Positions 9,129 through 19,158 are shown, numbered from the stretch's first letter. The stretch is 64,000 nucleotides of DNA from Pseudorhizobium endolithicum (GCF_902153245.2 NZ_CABFWF030000018.1:327343-391342); one strand, 5' to 3'. Notes: generated by a model not told the origin, from the sequence alone. Numbers and translations: made by a program.

Positions 9129-9517
9129 CACATCTCGCTGTAGAGGAATTGTTCCTGGGTATAGGTCCCGTCCCCGTCCGCTTCGCGGGCGGCATTCTTC
9201 AGGAGATCGGCGACGGCGCGGACAGCGTGGAGGTGAGCCTCGACGCGGCGCGCGTTGATCGCCAGCTTTTCCTTGAGGTTGTGCATCTGGTCGATGTGGA
9301 CGACCGCCAGTTCCTTCGGATCCGTGCTCCGGAACAGCATGGTGAGCTCGTAGAGGCAACGGCTCTTGTGCGCGTTCGAAACCTTCAGATCGAACTCGGC
9401 ATCGTTGCCCAGCCGCTGGTTCTCGTTGTCGACGATCATCTCCAGCCGACCGAGCACCGTCTTGATCCGATGATCGTTAGAAACAACTTCCATATGTCCT
9501 GCCCCAGTATCGGTCAT
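9128..9517 (-). CDS. FlgN-like flagellar chaperone candidate
   Basis: This is a small protein of about 129 aa, mostly helical. The pattern fits FlgN: N-terminal helices with ENQRL, a central helix, then NARRVEAHLHAV near the C-terminus, where FlgN proteins carry a conserved Asn and a helix that binds hook-associated proteins. FlgN escorts FlgK and FlgL to the export gate, and both clients are encoded in this window. ATG 9517 is chosen because it follows the upstream stop by one base, giving coupled translation. The similarity is weak, so treat the name as a hypothesis. Confidence 0.55.
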   Translation of the reverse strand: MTDTGAGHMEVVSNDHRIKTVLGRLEMIVDNENQRLGNDAEFDLKVSNAHKSRCLYELTMLFRSTDPKELAVVHIDQMHNLKEKLAINARRVEAHLHAVRAVADLLKNAAREADGDGTYTQEQFLYSEM

Positions 9518-9518
9518 G

Positions 9519-10073
9519 TCAGGCCTCGTTCCTGTCCGTGGGGGCAAGACCCAGAACCTGACGTTCAAAATCCGTAATCATTCTCATCGCGCGATCGCGA
9601 TCGGTTTCATCGGTCGTGGCGTTGACCACCGCACCTTCCTGCCGCGCCAGCGCCTGCGAATACATCTGCTCGGCAATGCCGATGCCGCCGTTCTTCGACA
9701 TGCCGTCGGCAATCTGCTCGGCCATCATGCTCTTCCAGAACTCACCGGCAGAGCCCTTGCCATAGACCTCTTCGCTGTCGCTCGGCAGCATGGAGTTGAC
9801 GAAGTTCTGGAGGATGCCCGCTTCGAACTTGCGGTACTCCTCAGGCATCTTCGACAGGTTCTTCGCCGGCTCCGCATTGCCGAGACCCGCGTCGGTGGCA
9901 GGTGTCGAGATGACGTCGAGGGCGGCGCCGAAACCCGCTCCCGCCTCGGCAAGGCTGCTGGCCGCGAAGGCAGCCTTGCTCGCCTTCAGCTTGGCCTGCG
10001 CCGCCTGAACTTCGGCCGGGTCTGCGGCCCGTACCACGTCGAGAACAAGGTCGCTCGGGGGTGAGATCGCCAC
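9519..10073 (-). CDS. Rod-binding protein (FlgJ N-terminal domain only)
   Basis: This protein is about 184 aa. The central part, FEAGILQNFVNSMLP then GKGSAGEFWKSMMAEQIAD and a G-I-G-I-A turn, is the rod-binding domain of FlgJ, which caps the growing flagellar rod in the periplasm. The muramidase half of enterobacterial FlgJ is missing. That role is probably taken by the lytic transglycosylase at 20114-20689. GTG 10073 is preferred over GTG 10091 because AAAGGA sits six bases upstream. Confidence 0.8.
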   Translation of the reverse strand: MAISPPSDLVLDVVRAADPAEVQAAQAKLKASKAAFAASSLAEAGAGFGAALDVISTPATDAGLGNAEPAKNLSKMPEEYRKFEAGILQNFVNSMLPSDSEEVYGKGSAGEFWKSMMAEQIADGMSKNGGIGIAEQMYSQALARQEGAVVNATTDETDRDRAMRMITDFERQVLGLAPTDRNEA

Positions 10074-10178
10074 GTCAATTCCTTTCGCCACGGCTGCGCC
10101 ACCGGATCGAGACGGGACGGCAGCAACGGTTCGATGATCTGCAGGCGCTTCATGTCCCCTGCGCGTTCGTGGACAAGA

Positions 10179-10595
10179 CTATGACGGCTGAAGCTTGCTG
10201 GAGGCTGGCGAGGCAAGCGTGATTTCGAGAAGATCGTAGATCGCCTGATCGGCCGCCTGCCGGTCTTCGAGTTCGCGCGCCTTCTTCATGTGGTCTTCCA
10301 GACGATCGCCCTTGGTGCGCTCCTTGAGCACCTTCATCTCCTGGATCTGCTGGATATTCTGAAGCTGCCCTTCCTTGATGGTCAGGCGCCCGAAGCGTTC
10401 GGCGTAATTTTGCGAAAAGGTCCGGTGAATCGGGTCCATCGAACCGATCGCCTCGATCACCACCTCCATGGATTGAGCTACCTCCGCGCGATGCTGCGTC
10501 GTGACAGCCAGTTCCTGTTCGGCCATCTTCTCCATATGCCGCTGGACCGCGACGAGCCGCTTCAACTTCCTGGACCGATTCTGCTCGTCCGCCAT
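10179..10595 (-). CDS. FliJ-like coiled-coil flagellar protein candidate
   Basis: This 138-aa protein is highly charged and predicted to be almost entirely helical (for example RKLKRLVAVQRHMEKMAEQE). It lies directly downstream of fliR and has a GAGGGG ribosome-binding site. Its size, coiled-coil character and place in an export-apparatus operon are what one expects of FliJ, the central stalk of the FliI ATPase. No gene is otherwise recognisable as fliJ here. FliJ proteins diverge strongly, so only structure prediction or interaction with FliI and FlhA could confirm this. Confidence 0.5.
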   Translation of the reverse strand: MADEQNRSRKLKRLVAVQRHMEKMAEQELAVTTQHRAEVAQSMEVVIEAIGSMDPIHRTFSQNYAERFGRLTIKEGQLQNIQQIQEMKVLKERTKGDRLEDHMKKARELEDRQAADQAIYDLLEITLASPASSKLQPS

Positions 10596-10603
10596 CGAAC
10601 CCC

Positions 10604-11356
10604 TCAGAAGGAAAGAAAGACCATCGGGAACCCATCCGCGAACTGGCGGATGAGGGCGGCGATCGAGAGATAGAGAAGGAAAAGCCCGCCCGCGAGCAGG
10701 AACGGCGTCGAGATGAAGAAGACCGGAATCTGCGGGGCCAGCTTGTTGATGAGGCCAATACCGACGTTGAACATCAAGCCGTAGATCAGAAAAGGGCTTG
10801 CAAGGCGCAGCATCAGGTCGGTCGACGCGCGCAGGGTATCCGTCAGTGTGATCAACATCTTCTGGGGATCCACCAGATTGCCGACTGGCGTCGCCGCATA
10901 GGATTCGACCAGCGCCCTGAACACCACGTGGTGGAAATCGAGCATGAACAGCATGAGCAAGGCACTGAGGCTCAGAAGATTGGTCAGCTGGTTTTCCGAC
11001 GTGTCTTCCAGGACGTCCTGCCCTCCCGGCGCGGTAAAGCCGATCGACATGGTCAGGATTGCGCCCGCATATTGCATGCCGAGCGTATAGAGACGGGCAA
11101 TCAGGCCGTAGACCACGCCGATCATCGTTTCACTGACGATAAGTCCGACATAGGTCGCCCCTGGGGATGAGGCCCGTGGGTAGATGACGTCCCAGAGCAA
11201 GGGCAGGACAGCTACGGACACGGCGACCGCGAGGAAGAGCCTAATGTTCGCCGGCACGCGCGCGCTTCCGAAGCCGGGCAGCACCATGATGCATCCGCCC
11301 ATTCGACAGAACGCGAGAAAAAGCGCCAGAACTGTCCCTTGCGGGTCGGTTATCAT
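10604..11356 (-). CDS. fliR: Flagellar export gate protein FliR
   Basis: This is an integral membrane protein of 250 aa. Together with FliP and FliQ it forms the helical export gate of the flagellar type III secretion system. Typical FliR features are the N-terminal FCRMGGCIMVLPGFG and the segment TMSIGFTAPGG. The start is ATG 11356; the open frame continues into flhA, but that extension is not conserved. It lies just downstream of flhA in the same operon. Confidence 0.92.
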   Translation of the reverse strand: MITDPQGTVLALFLAFCRMGGCIMVLPGFGSARVPANIRLFLAVAVSVAVLPLLWDVIYPRASSPGATYVGLIVSETMIGVVYGLIARLYTLGMQYAGAILTMSIGFTAPGGQDVLEDTSENQLTNLLSLSALLMLFMLDFHHVVFRALVESYAATPVGNLVDPQKMLITLTDTLRASTDLMLRLASPFLIYGLMFNVGIGLINKLAPQIPVFFISTPFLLAGGLFLLYLSIAALIRQFADGFPMVFLSF

Positions 11357-11384
11357 CAGGACGATCCCTCTCCGGGCTCGGCCA

Positions 11385-13472
11385 TCAGGAGATGGCGCCC
11401 AGAATCTTGATCTCGAGTCCCTTGGCAAGTTCCACGTGGGAGAGAACCGGAAGCGTGGCGAACAGCCGCTCGATGATCATGCGGACATAGGACCGTGTTT
11501 CCGGCGAGGTGACAAGCACGAACGGCAGTCCGCGGTCCATGAATTCACGGATAACTTTCGTTGCCTGCTCGCTGAACTCCTCGAGGCTGCGCGGATCGAT
11601 GTCGAATTCGACGACCTCGCCCTTGGCATCACGTTTCAGCGCCTGGTGGAAGATCATGTCCCACTTGGTTCCGAGCCTGAGGACGCGCAGGACACCGTTG
11701 TCGGCGAGGTCGCCGCAAAGCTGCTGCGACATGCGCACGCGGACATGCTCGACGATCTGCTCCGTCTTGCGGACGTGAGGGGCGAGTTCGGCAACCGCTT
11801 CTAGAATCAGATGCAGGTTGCGGATCGAGACGCGTTCGGCGAGCAGGAGCTTCAGCACCGCCTGCAGGCCGGAATAGGACATATGTGAGGAGCATATCTC
11901 GTCGGCCAGTTTCTTGTACTCGGGGTCCAGGCGATCGATGAGGACCTTCACGTCCTTGTAGGACAAGAGCTGCGGCAGGTTGTTGCGGATGACCTCGGAC
12001 ATGTGGGTGAGCACGACCGAGACGTTGTCGATCGGATGGAAGCCCTCGCGCTTCAGGTCTTCGGCGAAGGTTTCGAGGATCGATACCGCAGGCATGCCGA
12101 ACGCGGGTTCCCTGATCTCGTCGCCGGGGATGCTCGGCTTGCGGCCGGAACCGGTCACCACCAGAACATCGCCGACGCGCAGCGTATTGGACGCGATTGT
12201 CGTGCCGTGGATGCGGATCTGGTAGGACTTCTCCGGGATCATGATGTCGTCGGAGACCTTGATCTCCGGAACCACGAATCCGTATTGCGTTGCGAATTTC
12301 TTGCGCATCTTGCCGACGCGGAATGCCAGTTCCTGATGCGCACCCAGAAGGCGCGTGGAGACCTGCTTGCCCAGCGCCAGCTCGATCTCGGCGGTCCTCA
12401 AGGCGCTCTTGACCGAATCCTTCTCGGCTTCCTTGTTCTGGACGACCTTCTTCTCCTCGTCCTCGCGGCGGGACCTGTTCTCCGCCTCTATGCGGCGCGG
12501 CACGAACCAAGCGCCGAAACCCATGATGCCGCCCAAGGCAATGAACGGCAGGAAAGGCAGGCCGGGGACGAATGCCAGGAGAGCCATCAGACCGCCGGCC
12601 ATGGAAAGAGCGCGCGGGTAGCCGCTCAACTGGTCCACCACGGCCTTGTCCGTCGAGCCGGACGTGCCGCCTCGCGACACCAGAAGACCTGCGGCGAGCG
12701 AGACGATCAGGGCCGGGACCTGGGAGACGATGCCATCGCCGACGGAGAGCTTGACGAAGACGTCGGCGGCCTCGCCGATTTCCATGCCGTGGCGGAAATA
12801 GCCGATAATGATGCCGCCGAAGATATTGATGGCCGTAATGATCAGGCCCGCGATCGCATCGCCGCGCACGAATTTCGAGGCACCGTCCATAGCCCCGAAG
12901 AAGGAGCTTTCCTGCTCGAGCTCGCCGCGCCTGCGCTGCGCCTCCTTCTCATCGATGATGCCAGCCGAGAGATCGGCGTCGATCGACATCTGCTTTCCGG
13001 GGATGGCATCCAGGGTGAAGCGCGCACCGACTTCGGCAATACGGGTGGCACCCTTGGTGATGACGATGAAGTTTACGGTGATCAGGATCATGAAGACGAT
13101 GATCCCGATCACGAAGTCGCCCGACATCACCAGGCTTGCGAAGCCGGCGATGACGCCGCCGGCGGCATCGTGCCCCTGGTGGCCGTGCGAAAGGATGACG
13201 CGGGTCGTCGCGATGTTGAGCGACAGGCGGATCATCGTCGCGATCAGGAGAATCGTCGGGAATGACGAGAAATCCAGGGGCCTCTGGATCCACAACGCCA
13301 CCATCAGGATCAGCACGGAGAAGGCGATCGAGAAGGCGAGGCCGATGTCGATCAGGAAGGTCGGGATCGGCAGGAACAGGATGCACAGGATCCCGATGAT
13401 GCCCAGCGCGAAGCCGATGTCGCGGCCGTTGGGTGCGACCTTCGGGATTGAGAGTGCAGGTGGTTGCGCCAT
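11385..13472 (-). CDS. flhA: Flagellar export gate protein FlhA
   Basis: This is the large export-gate subunit (695 aa). About eight membrane segments lie within residues 20-330, including the conserved cytoplasmic FHIPEP loop ([19 protein letters not shown]). A C-terminal cytoplasmic domain of about 350 residues forms the nonameric ring that docks chaperone-substrate complexes. The length is standard. A putative promoter element lies at 13530-13550 in the 98-bp gap to fliQ, so flhA can be transcribed separately from the upstream genes. Confidence 0.97.
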   Translation of the reverse strand: MAQPPALSIPKVAPNGRDIGFALGIIGILCILFLPIPTFLIDIGLAFSIAFSVLILMVALWIQRPLDFSSFPTILLIATMIRLSLNIATTRVILSHGHQGHDAAGGVIAGFASLVMSGDFVIGIIVFMILITVNFIVITKGATRIAEVGARFTLDAIPGKQMSIDADLSAGIIDEKEAQRRRGELEQESSFFGAMDGASKFVRGDAIAGLIITAINIFGGIIIGYFRHGMEIGEAADVFVKLSVGDGIVSQVPALIVSLAAGLLVSRGGTSGSTDKAVVDQLSGYPRALSMAGGLMALLAFVPGLPFLPFIALGGIMGFGAWFVPRRIEAENRSRREDEEKKVVQNKEAEKDSVKSALRTAEIELALGKQVSTRLLGAHQELAFRVGKMRKKFATQYGFVVPEIKVSDDIMIPEKSYQIRIHGTTIASNTLRVGDVLVVTGSGRKPSIPGDEIREPAFGMPAVSILETFAEDLKREGFHPIDNVSVVLTHMSEVIRNNLPQLLSYKDVKVLIDRLDPEYKKLADEICSSHMSYSGLQAVLKLLLAERVSIRNLHLILEAVAELAPHVRKTEQIVEHVRVRMSQQLCGDLADNGVLRVLRLGTKWDMIFHQALKRDAKGEVVEFDIDPRSLEEFSEQATKVIREFMDRGLPFVLVTSPETRSYVRMIIERLFATLPVLSHVELAKGLEIKILGAIS

Positions 13473-13529
13473 GATGCTTCCGTCTCTTCATGAGATGGCG
13501 GCAGAAATACTGCCAGTTCACCGCCTGCC

Positions 13530-13550
13530 TAAACGGCGAAGCTTGCGCGA
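13530..13550 (-). promoter_or_regulatory. Putative flagellar promoter element upstream of flhA
   Basis: Read on the minus strand, this is TCGCGCAAG, ten bases, then TA, the same arrangement as at five other flagellar operons in this window. It ends 58 bases before the flhA start. Which factor uses it (Rem, VisNR or a sigma factor) is not known from the sequence. Confidence 0.6.
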
Positions 13551-13570
13551 GGGTGTCATGGCGCTACCGG

Positions 13571-13837
13571 TCAGAAACCGGACTGCACCCGTGAGAAGAC
13601 GAGATTTGCGAAGAGATTGATCTGGGCGCCGATGAAGGGCGCCGACATGCCGATCGCCACCATGATCGCGACGATCTTGGGCACGAAGGTGAGTGTCATT
13701 TCCTGCACCTGGGTCAGGGCCTGCAGGATCGCGATGCCCACGCCCACGACCATGGCCGTCAAGACGGCGGGACCTGATGCCACGAGAATGGTCCAGATCG
13801 CCGCCTGCATGATATCCAGGGCATCGGCTTCGTTCAT
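13571..13837 (-). CDS. fliQ: Flagellar export gate protein FliQ
   Basis: This is a small inner-membrane protein of 88 aa with two hydrophobic helices, the normal FliQ size. The conserved middle ALTQVQEMTLTFVPK is intact. It assembles with FliP and FliR into the export gate. ATG 13837 gives MNEADAL and matches the family start. The in-frame extension to 13870 is unlikely. It follows flgD by about 40 bases. Confidence 0.93.
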   Translation of the reverse strand: MNEADALDIMQAAIWTILVASGPAVLTAMVVGVGIAILQALTQVQEMTLTFVPKIVAIMVAIGMSAPFIGAQINLFANLVFSRVQSGF

Positions 13838-13877
13838 GTCGCCCACTCCGGCCCGAATCATTCGGGCCATGCTTTTA

Positions 13878-14393
13878 TCAGCTCGTTGTACCGCCGTCGG
13901 AGTCGTCAGTCGAGCCGTCGCCGGCCGGACTATCGGCAGTCTCGTCCGAGGTCTCTCCCGGCGGCGTCTTGACGATGGGGTTGTCGGAGATCACGACGCC
14001 GGCCTGCAGCAGGACCTTTTCGTTGTCTTCAGTGATGACGATGACGCCGTCGGAATAGACTTCGACTTCCTTGACCTTGCCCATCACCGTGTCGTCCGCG
14101 CTCTGGACGTACTTGCCGACGAGGTCGCCCGCCCGGGTCAGCGCTTCCGCCTGCAGCATGCTGCGGAGGTGCGCGTTGGTCTGGATCGTCTGCTCGACCT
14201 GCGAGAACGAGGCGAGCTGAGACATCTGCTCGCTGGCATCCATCGGATCGGTCGGATCCTGGTTCTTCATCTGGGCGATGAGGAGTTGCAGGAAGCTGTC
14301 GTAGTTCAGGCTCGCCTTGTTGGCGTCCGTAGTGGTGGCGGCCGCGTTCGCCCAGGGGTTGGAAGCGGCCGTAGTTACCGGATCTACCGCCAT
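13878..14393 (-). CDS. flgD: Hook-cap protein FlgD
   Basis: This is the hook assembly scaffold, 171 aa. The conserved core is [20 protein letters not shown] then [12 protein letters not shown] near residues 32-70. It is short compared with enterobacterial FlgD (about 230 aa). It appears to lack most of the tudor/FnIII-like part and ends in an acidic Ser/Thr/Asp-rich tail. The start overlaps the end of flbT by ten bases, so the two are coupled. Confidence 0.92.
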   Translation of the reverse strand: MAVDPVTTAASNPWANAAATTTDANKASLNYDSFLQLLIAQMKNQDPTDPMDASEQMSQLASFSQVEQTIQTNAHLRSMLQAEALTRAGDLVGKYVQSADDTVMGKVKEVEVYSDGVIVITEDNEKVLLQAGVVISDNPIVKTPPGETSDETADSPAGDGSTDDSDGGTTS

Positions 14394-14833
14394 GGAGCCA
14401 TCTCCTTGCGGATCTGTTCGACCGTCGCCGGCGTCATTTCCTGGCTGTTCAGGATGCGGTCCTCGATCGGGTAGAGGCCGCGGATCGCCTTCAGGGCATC
14501 GAAGGCCCGGCCGGAGGCGACCATGCCGTCGATCCGCTTCAGCTCGGCGAGGATTTCCTCGTTCTGGAAGCAGTTCAGCAGCATGCTCACCGACTTGCGG
14601 AAGAGCGCCACGGACTGATCCTTGCCTTCAGGGTTGATCAGCATCATCTGCGCGATGAAGTAGAGCTGCCGCAGCGGCGTCGTGGCGTCCTCCGGCTGAA
14701 GCACGTGGTTTTCCAGAAGGAATGTCACGTCGTTCAGAAACTCGAGGGCTACCTTTCGATCAACACGCAGCACTGCGCCGTTGATGAAGATGCGTTCACC
14801 GGATTTCAGCGAGATGCGCAGCGTACTTTTCAT
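14384..14833 (-). CDS. flbT: Flagellin synthesis regulator FlbT
   Basis: This is a 149-aa FlbT-family RNA-level regulator. In Caulobacter, FlbT binds the 5' leader of flagellin mRNA and links flagellin translation or decay to hook completion; in rhizobia its sign may differ. The N-terminus [19 protein letters not shown] and the central [12 protein letters not shown] are family signatures. The ATGA overlap with flaF upstream shows tight coupling with its partner. Structured flagellin leaders in this window (27892-30779) are candidate targets. Confidence 0.95.
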   Translation of the reverse strand: MKSTLRISLKSGERIFINGAVLRVDRKVALEFLNDVTFLLENHVLQPEDATTPLRQLYFIAQMMLINPEGKDQSVALFRKSVSMLLNCFQNEEILAELKRIDGMVASGRAFDALKAIRGLYPIEDRILNSQEMTPATVEQIRKEMAPWR

Positions 14834-15177
14834 TTAAGTCCATCCTTGATGATGGTGGTCACGTCGATGATGCCCTGGTAGTTCGTCGACTGCCGTTTCC
14901 TGATCCGCTCGCATTCCTTCAGTATCCAGATAGCGATGGAAACCAGATTGGCGCGCAGTTCGGCACCCAGTTCGTTTTCCGGCTGCTTCAGGTCCTCGAT
15001 GAACGCGATCCAGACACGCCTGGTATAGTAGACCGCCTCGATGGTGTGCCGGGAGTATTCTCCTGCGTCACGAGCGGCTATGAGAAGTTCTATCGATCGT
15101 TCCAGCGCCTGCCGTTCACGGTCCTTGGCGTCGGCGACGCCATCCTCCATGATCTCGGCATATGAAAACTGGTACAT
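14830..15177 (-). CDS. flaF: Flagellin assembly regulator FlaF
   Basis: This is a 115-aa helical protein of the FlaF family, which acts with FlbT in controlling flagellin synthesis in alphaproteobacteria. It begins [13 protein letters not shown], followed by a run of helices containing [16 protein letters not shown]. The stop overlaps the start of flbT by four bases. It is 33 bases downstream of flgL. Confidence 0.95.
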   Translation of the reverse strand: MYQFSYAEIMEDGVADAKDRERQALERSIELLIAARDAGEYSRHTIEAVYYTRRVWIAFIEDLKQPENELGAELRANLVSIAIWILKECERIRKRQSTNYQGIIDVTTIIKDGLK

Positions 15178-15210
15178 TCATGTATCCTTCATTTTCACGT
15201 ACTTCCTCAA

Positions 15211-16332
15211 TCATCTGAGGAAGTTGACCAGACTTAGCTGCTGCAGGCGCGCGGTGAGGGTGTAGGCCGTCTCCACCAGCGCCTCGAGGCCTTTCATACG
15301 AGTGGAGGCTTCATAGGCATCCACCGCCTCGAGATCATTGAGATGCGTTTCGATGATCTTCTGCTGGGCCTGGAGGGTCTCGTCCGCCTTCTTCACCCGT
15401 TCGGCCGAGAGACCGAGGCGAGCCCGCTCGCCGGTGAGGCCCGACATTGCCTGGCCGATGTAGGCCTGAGCACGGCTGGTCACCACGCCACGGGCATCAT
15501 CGGAGATGTCGTTGGACAGGAACTCCATCGAGATCAGCGACGTCAGCACGAACTTCCTCATGCCTTCGGTGTTGGCATTGGTAGAGGTTTCGACGATCTC
15601 GCTCTGCGTGATGCGGCTCTTCATATTCTCGCCGGACGCATTCGAAACGAATGCACTCCAAAAATCCTGGCCCGTCACGGCCGGATCATGCGGCGGGGCC
15701 GTCAGAAGGTATGGAGCATCGGCGGGATCGGCGGGATCGGCGTTGAACATCCGCTCCATCCGGTCCAGGAAATCCGTCATGTCCTGCTCGGTCATGTCGC
15801 CTCTGGAAGCGATGCCGTTGTCCGACAGGAATTGCGTCAGCTCGGCGTCGAATGCCACCTGCGCGGCAGAACCCGCGGCCGCCACATTCTCGAACGGCTT
15901 CACATCCGAATTGATGCCGGCAAAAAGGTATTCGCCGTTCACCGAGGTATTGACGAAGCTGGAGAAGGTATCCAGCGCCGACTGGATGGACGTGCGCGCC
16001 ACCTTCAGGTTGGTCGCATCGCTGCTGCCGCCGATCCCGATCAGCGAGTCGAGGATCTTCTGCCCGAGGTCGGACATCTTGGACAGCGCCTCTTCCGACG
16101 ACTCCAGCCGCTGGGTGGCGAGCGAATTCGTCGTCAGCATCGACTTGATGCGCAGCACGTCGCGGGTGAGATCGAGGCTGCGCGAGGTTGTGGCGCCCAG
16201 GGCGACGCCGACGTCGGCGTGGCGACCGGTCGTCACCTCCTGCTGTGCCGCAACGATATCCTGCTGCGCCTTCGCCACGGCGTAGCGCATCGTGGTCTGA
16301 ATGCTGAGCGATGAGATGAACGAAGTCTTCAT
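15211..16332 (-). CDS. flgL: Hook-filament junction protein FlgL
   Basis: This is hook-associated protein 3, 373 aa, with a flagellin-like helical N-terminus (MKTSFISSLSIQTTMRYAVA) and C-terminus (ALVETAYTLTARLQQLSL). It connects FlgK to the first flagellin subunits after export. It starts two bases after the flgK stop. The middle domain (about residues 150-250) is variable, as usual. Confidence 0.92.
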   Translation of the reverse strand: MKTSFISSLSIQTTMRYAVAKAQQDIVAAQQEVTTGRHADVGVALGATTSRSLDLTRDVLRIKSMLTTNSLATQRLESSEEALSKMSDLGQKILDSLIGIGGSSDATNLKVARTSIQSALDTFSSFVNTSVNGEYLFAGINSDVKPFENVAAAGSAAQVAFDAELTQFLSDNGIASRGDMTEQDMTDFLDRMERMFNADPADPADAPYLLTAPPHDPAVTGQDFWSAFVSNASGENMKSRITQSEIVETSTNANTEGMRKFVLTSLISMEFLSNDISDDARGVVTSRAQAYIGQAMSGLTGERARLGLSAERVKKADETLQAQQKIIETHLNDLEAVDAYEASTRMKGLEALVETAYTLTARLQQLSLVNFLR

Positions 16333-16334
16333 GA

Positions 16335-17801
16335 TCAGCCCGCCGCCTCGAGCAGTGCCTGCATCATCGTGTCGACCGTCGACATCAGCTTCGCCGCCGC
16401 CTTGTAGGACTGCTCGATGTCGAGGAGGAGGGAAAGCTCTTCGTCGAGGCTCACCCCGGTCTCGCTGGAATAGGCGTCGGTTGCGCGGCTATACATGGCA
16501 AGCTTGTTTTCGGTCGCCGACGTCGCCGTGCTGCGAAGCATTTCGAGCCAGCCGATGGAGTCGGCTGCGAAGGACTGCAGGTCCAGCTTTCCGCCGACCT
16601 GCGTGCTTTCGGCAAAGTCGATCTTCACCTCGAATGCATCGTCGAACTTGTTGAGCAGGTCGGAGAAACCGGTCGACTTGCCGATGTTGACCACATAGTC
16701 CGGACCGTTGATGCCGCCGTCGCGAATGAGCATGGGATCACCCGAGGGCGGTATAACCGCCGGGTTGACCCTGATGCGATTGGCAAGCCCCGGCTCCACC
16801 GTCCCGTCAGCCGGTATCGTCCCGAGATCCCAGGTGAACAGGCCCGGCAAGGTGGGCAATGCGGGCGGGTTGGCGGGATCAGGATCCGTTTCGGCGAATG
16901 CCACGATCAGACCGCGAGCAACCTCGTCCAACTGGCTCTGATAGACCGGAACGATATCGTCGCGTAGCTGAAGAAGCGCCTGGAGCGAGCCTTTGGCACT
17001 TGTGTCCGGGCCTCTGCCAGGCTTCAGCGCGATCCCGTCTATATAGATTCCGTTGCCGGTCGTGGCCGCCCCATAGGCGGACGTCGGCACGAAGGTGACG
17101 GCGCGAGGAACGGTTTCAAAAAGGACCGTTCCGTCCGTGGTGTAGAGCGCAAGGTCATCGTTTTCACGACGAACCGTCGTCACGCCGACAACCTGGGAAA
17201 TCTGCTTGAGCAAGGTTTCCCGTTCGTCCAGGGCGTCGTTGGGATTGCCGCCGACGGCGACCTCCTGCTTCACCTTGTTGTTCGCAAGCTCGAACTTGGC
17301 GAGGAGCCCGTTCAGATCATCGACGCTTTGCTTGATATCCGCGTCCGCTCGCTGCCGGATTTCCTGCAGTTGCGCCGACGCGTTGTTGAGCGCATTCGCG
17401 AGGTCGCGCGCCGTCGAGACGGTCGTTGCACCCACAGTGGTTTCGCCCGGCTTGCTTGCCCAGGTCTGCAGCGTATTGCGCAGGTTGCCTATGAGTTGCG
17501 AAGGAGACAACTCGTAGTCGTTCCCGCCCATGAGCGACTTCACTTCCTCCAGCCCCGCCAGAAGAACCTGCTGGCCGGCGAAGAGGGAGGAGCTCTCGAT
17601 CGTCTGGCGGTAGAGCGCGAGGTTCTGCGACCGCTCGATGGCGACCACCAGAGCCCCGTTCCCACCGGTTGTCAGCACCGCCGACCGCCGCACGTAGTTG
17701 GCGTTCTGGGCGTTGGCAATATTCCTCGACGCGACACCGGACTGGGCACCGGTGTTGTTGAAGATCGATTGCGCGGTGGAAAGTGCGGACGAAAGTGACA
17801 T
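16335..17801 (-). CDS. flgK: Hook-associated protein FlgK
   Basis: This is hook-associated protein 1, 488 aa, close to the family length. The N-terminal rod-type motif is NIANAQNANYVRR, and the C-terminus EELSLLLDIEQSYKAAAKLM is the conserved D0 helix. It is secreted through the flagellar export gate, probably with the help of the FlgN-like chaperone at 9128-9517. It follows flgE by 27 bases, in an operon flgE-flgK-flgL-flaF-flbT-flgD-fliQ. Confidence 0.95.
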   Translation of the reverse strand: MSLSSALSTAQSIFNNTGAQSGVASRNIANAQNANYVRRSAVLTTGGNGALVVAIERSQNLALYRQTIESSSLFAGQQVLLAGLEEVKSLMGGNDYELSPSQLIGNLRNTLQTWASKPGETTVGATTVSTARDLANALNNASAQLQEIRQRADADIKQSVDDLNGLLAKFELANNKVKQEVAVGGNPNDALDERETLLKQISQVVGVTTVRRENDDLALYTTDGTVLFETVPRAVTFVPTSAYGAATTGNGIYIDGIALKPGRGPDTSAKGSLQALLQLRDDIVPVYQSQLDEVARGLIVAFAETDPDPANPPALPTLPGLFTWDLGTIPADGTVEPGLANRIRVNPAVIPPSGDPMLIRDGGINGPDYVVNIGKSTGFSDLLNKFDDAFEVKIDFAESTQVGGKLDLQSFAADSIGWLEMLRSTATSATENKLAMYSRATDAYSSETGVSLDEELSLLLDIEQSYKAAAKLMSTVDTMMQALLEAAG

Positions 17802-17828
17802 CTGGTGGCCTCTAGGAACGAATTCCCG

Positions 17829-19055
17829 TTATCTCTTCAGATTGACGAGAACTTCCAAAAGTTCTGAACCGGTCTGAAAGACCTTGGAATTTGCGGTATA
17901 GTTGCGCTGCGCTTCGATCATGCCGGTCAGCTCTTCGGCGATATCGACATTGGAATCCTCCAATGCGCCCGACAGGATGGAGCCATAGCTGCCATTGGCA
18001 GGATAACCGACCACCACGACACCGGAGTCCTGGCTTTGGGAGTAGACGTTGCCGGCCAAAGGATTCAGCTTGTCCGGGCTCTGGACGTCGGCGACGGCGA
18101 TCCGGTATGTCGGCACGAGTTCGCCGCTTTCGTACTTCAGCGAGACAATCCCATCCTCGCTGATCTCATAGCCGATGACCGAGCTTGCCCCGCTGCCGTT
18201 GATGTCTCCGGTGGACGAGAACGGCTTGCCGAGCTGCGTCATACCCGAGATATCGATGGTCAAGCCGCTCAGGTTGGCGCCACCAATGGGAAGCGGATTC
18301 GTGTTGAAGGTCCCACCCGCCGGCACGATCAGCTCGCCCACGGCGTTGAACTCCAGGGTGAGCGGCGATGTCGGCAGCATGTTGATGTCAACGGCGGGCG
18401 TCACCGAGGCGTCATGATAGGTGACCGTCAACTCCCATTCGTTGTCGGCCGTCTTGGTGTAGGTGTAGTCAAGCTTCCGGCTGTTTCCCTGGCTGTCATA
18501 GGCGATCAGCGAGGTCTTCTCCGTGTCGCCAACGGCGGCATTGGCCGGCAGGTTCGCCGTGGTGTAGCCTTCCGTCGAAGGCACAGCGTTCATACCACTC
18601 GCCTTGAGATTGATCTCACTCAAACCGTCAAAACCGTTGATGACGATGGTCGGGTCGACGCCGTTCTGATACGGATAACCCATCAGCTTGAACCCGGCCG
18701 CGTTGACGAGCGAGCCGTCGGAAAGCTGCTGAAACGAGCCGGCGCGCGTCAGGTACTCCACGCCGTCGGTGCCCTCAACGATGAAGAACCCGCGACCGTT
18801 GATGGCGAGGTCGGTATCGGACGTGGTATACGAGAAGGTGCCCTGGTCGGAGATCGAGTAGCGGATCGTGGTATTCACGCCGCCCGAATTGTAGGCCCCA
18901 CCCGCCGAGGGAAGGATCAGCGACGAGAACTGCGTTGATGCCTTCTTGTAACCGGCCGTCGAGGCGTTGGCGATGTTGTCGCCAACCGTACCCAGGCGGT
19001 TCGCCTGTGCGTTCATGCCGGACACACCGGTTCTCATGGTTCCGTAGAGGCTCAT
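17829..19055 (-). CDS. flgE: Flagellar hook protein FlgE
   Basis: This is the hook subunit, 408 aa. The axial-protein N-terminus MRTGVSGMNAQANRLGTVGD with NIANASTAGYK and the C-terminal VDIAEELTGMIEAQRNYTAN are complete. The middle domains D1-D2 are of normal size. It heads its operon. A putative promoter element stands at 19090-19110, only 35 bases upstream of the start codon, implying a short leader. Confidence 0.95.
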   Translation of the reverse strand: MSLYGTMRTGVSGMNAQANRLGTVGDNIANASTAGYKKASTQFSSLILPSAGGAYNSGGVNTTIRYSISDQGTFSYTTSDTDLAINGRGFFIVEGTDGVEYLTRAGSFQQLSDGSLVNAAGFKLMGYPYQNGVDPTIVINGFDGLSEINLKASGMNAVPSTEGYTTANLPANAAVGDTEKTSLIAYDSQGNSRKLDYTYTKTADNEWELTVTYHDASVTPAVDINMLPTSPLTLEFNAVGELIVPAGGTFNTNPLPIGGANLSGLTIDISGMTQLGKPFSSTGDINGSGASSVIGYEISEDGIVSLKYESGELVPTYRIAVADVQSPDKLNPLAGNVYSQSQDSGVVVVGYPANGSYGSILSGALEDSNVDIAEELTGMIEAQRNYTANSKVFQTGSELLEVLVNLKR

Positions 19056-19089
19056 ATCAAATCCTCGTTGTAGCTTTATGTCCGCAGAG

Positions 19090-19110
19090 TAGGGGGTGGG
19101 CCTTGCGTGA
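19090..19110 (-). promoter_or_regulatory. Putative flagellar promoter element upstream of flgE
   Basis: On the minus strand this reads TCACGCAAG, ten bases, TA (followed by CTCT, giving the hexamer TACTCT). It matches the element upstream of flhA, fliH, motA, fliF and the DUF1217 operon, in the right direction for flgE. Confidence 0.6.
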
Positions 19111-19158
19111 AGCTGTCTGAAATCCCGCTTCGTCGTCGGATGTGAAGAGTTTCAGGCT

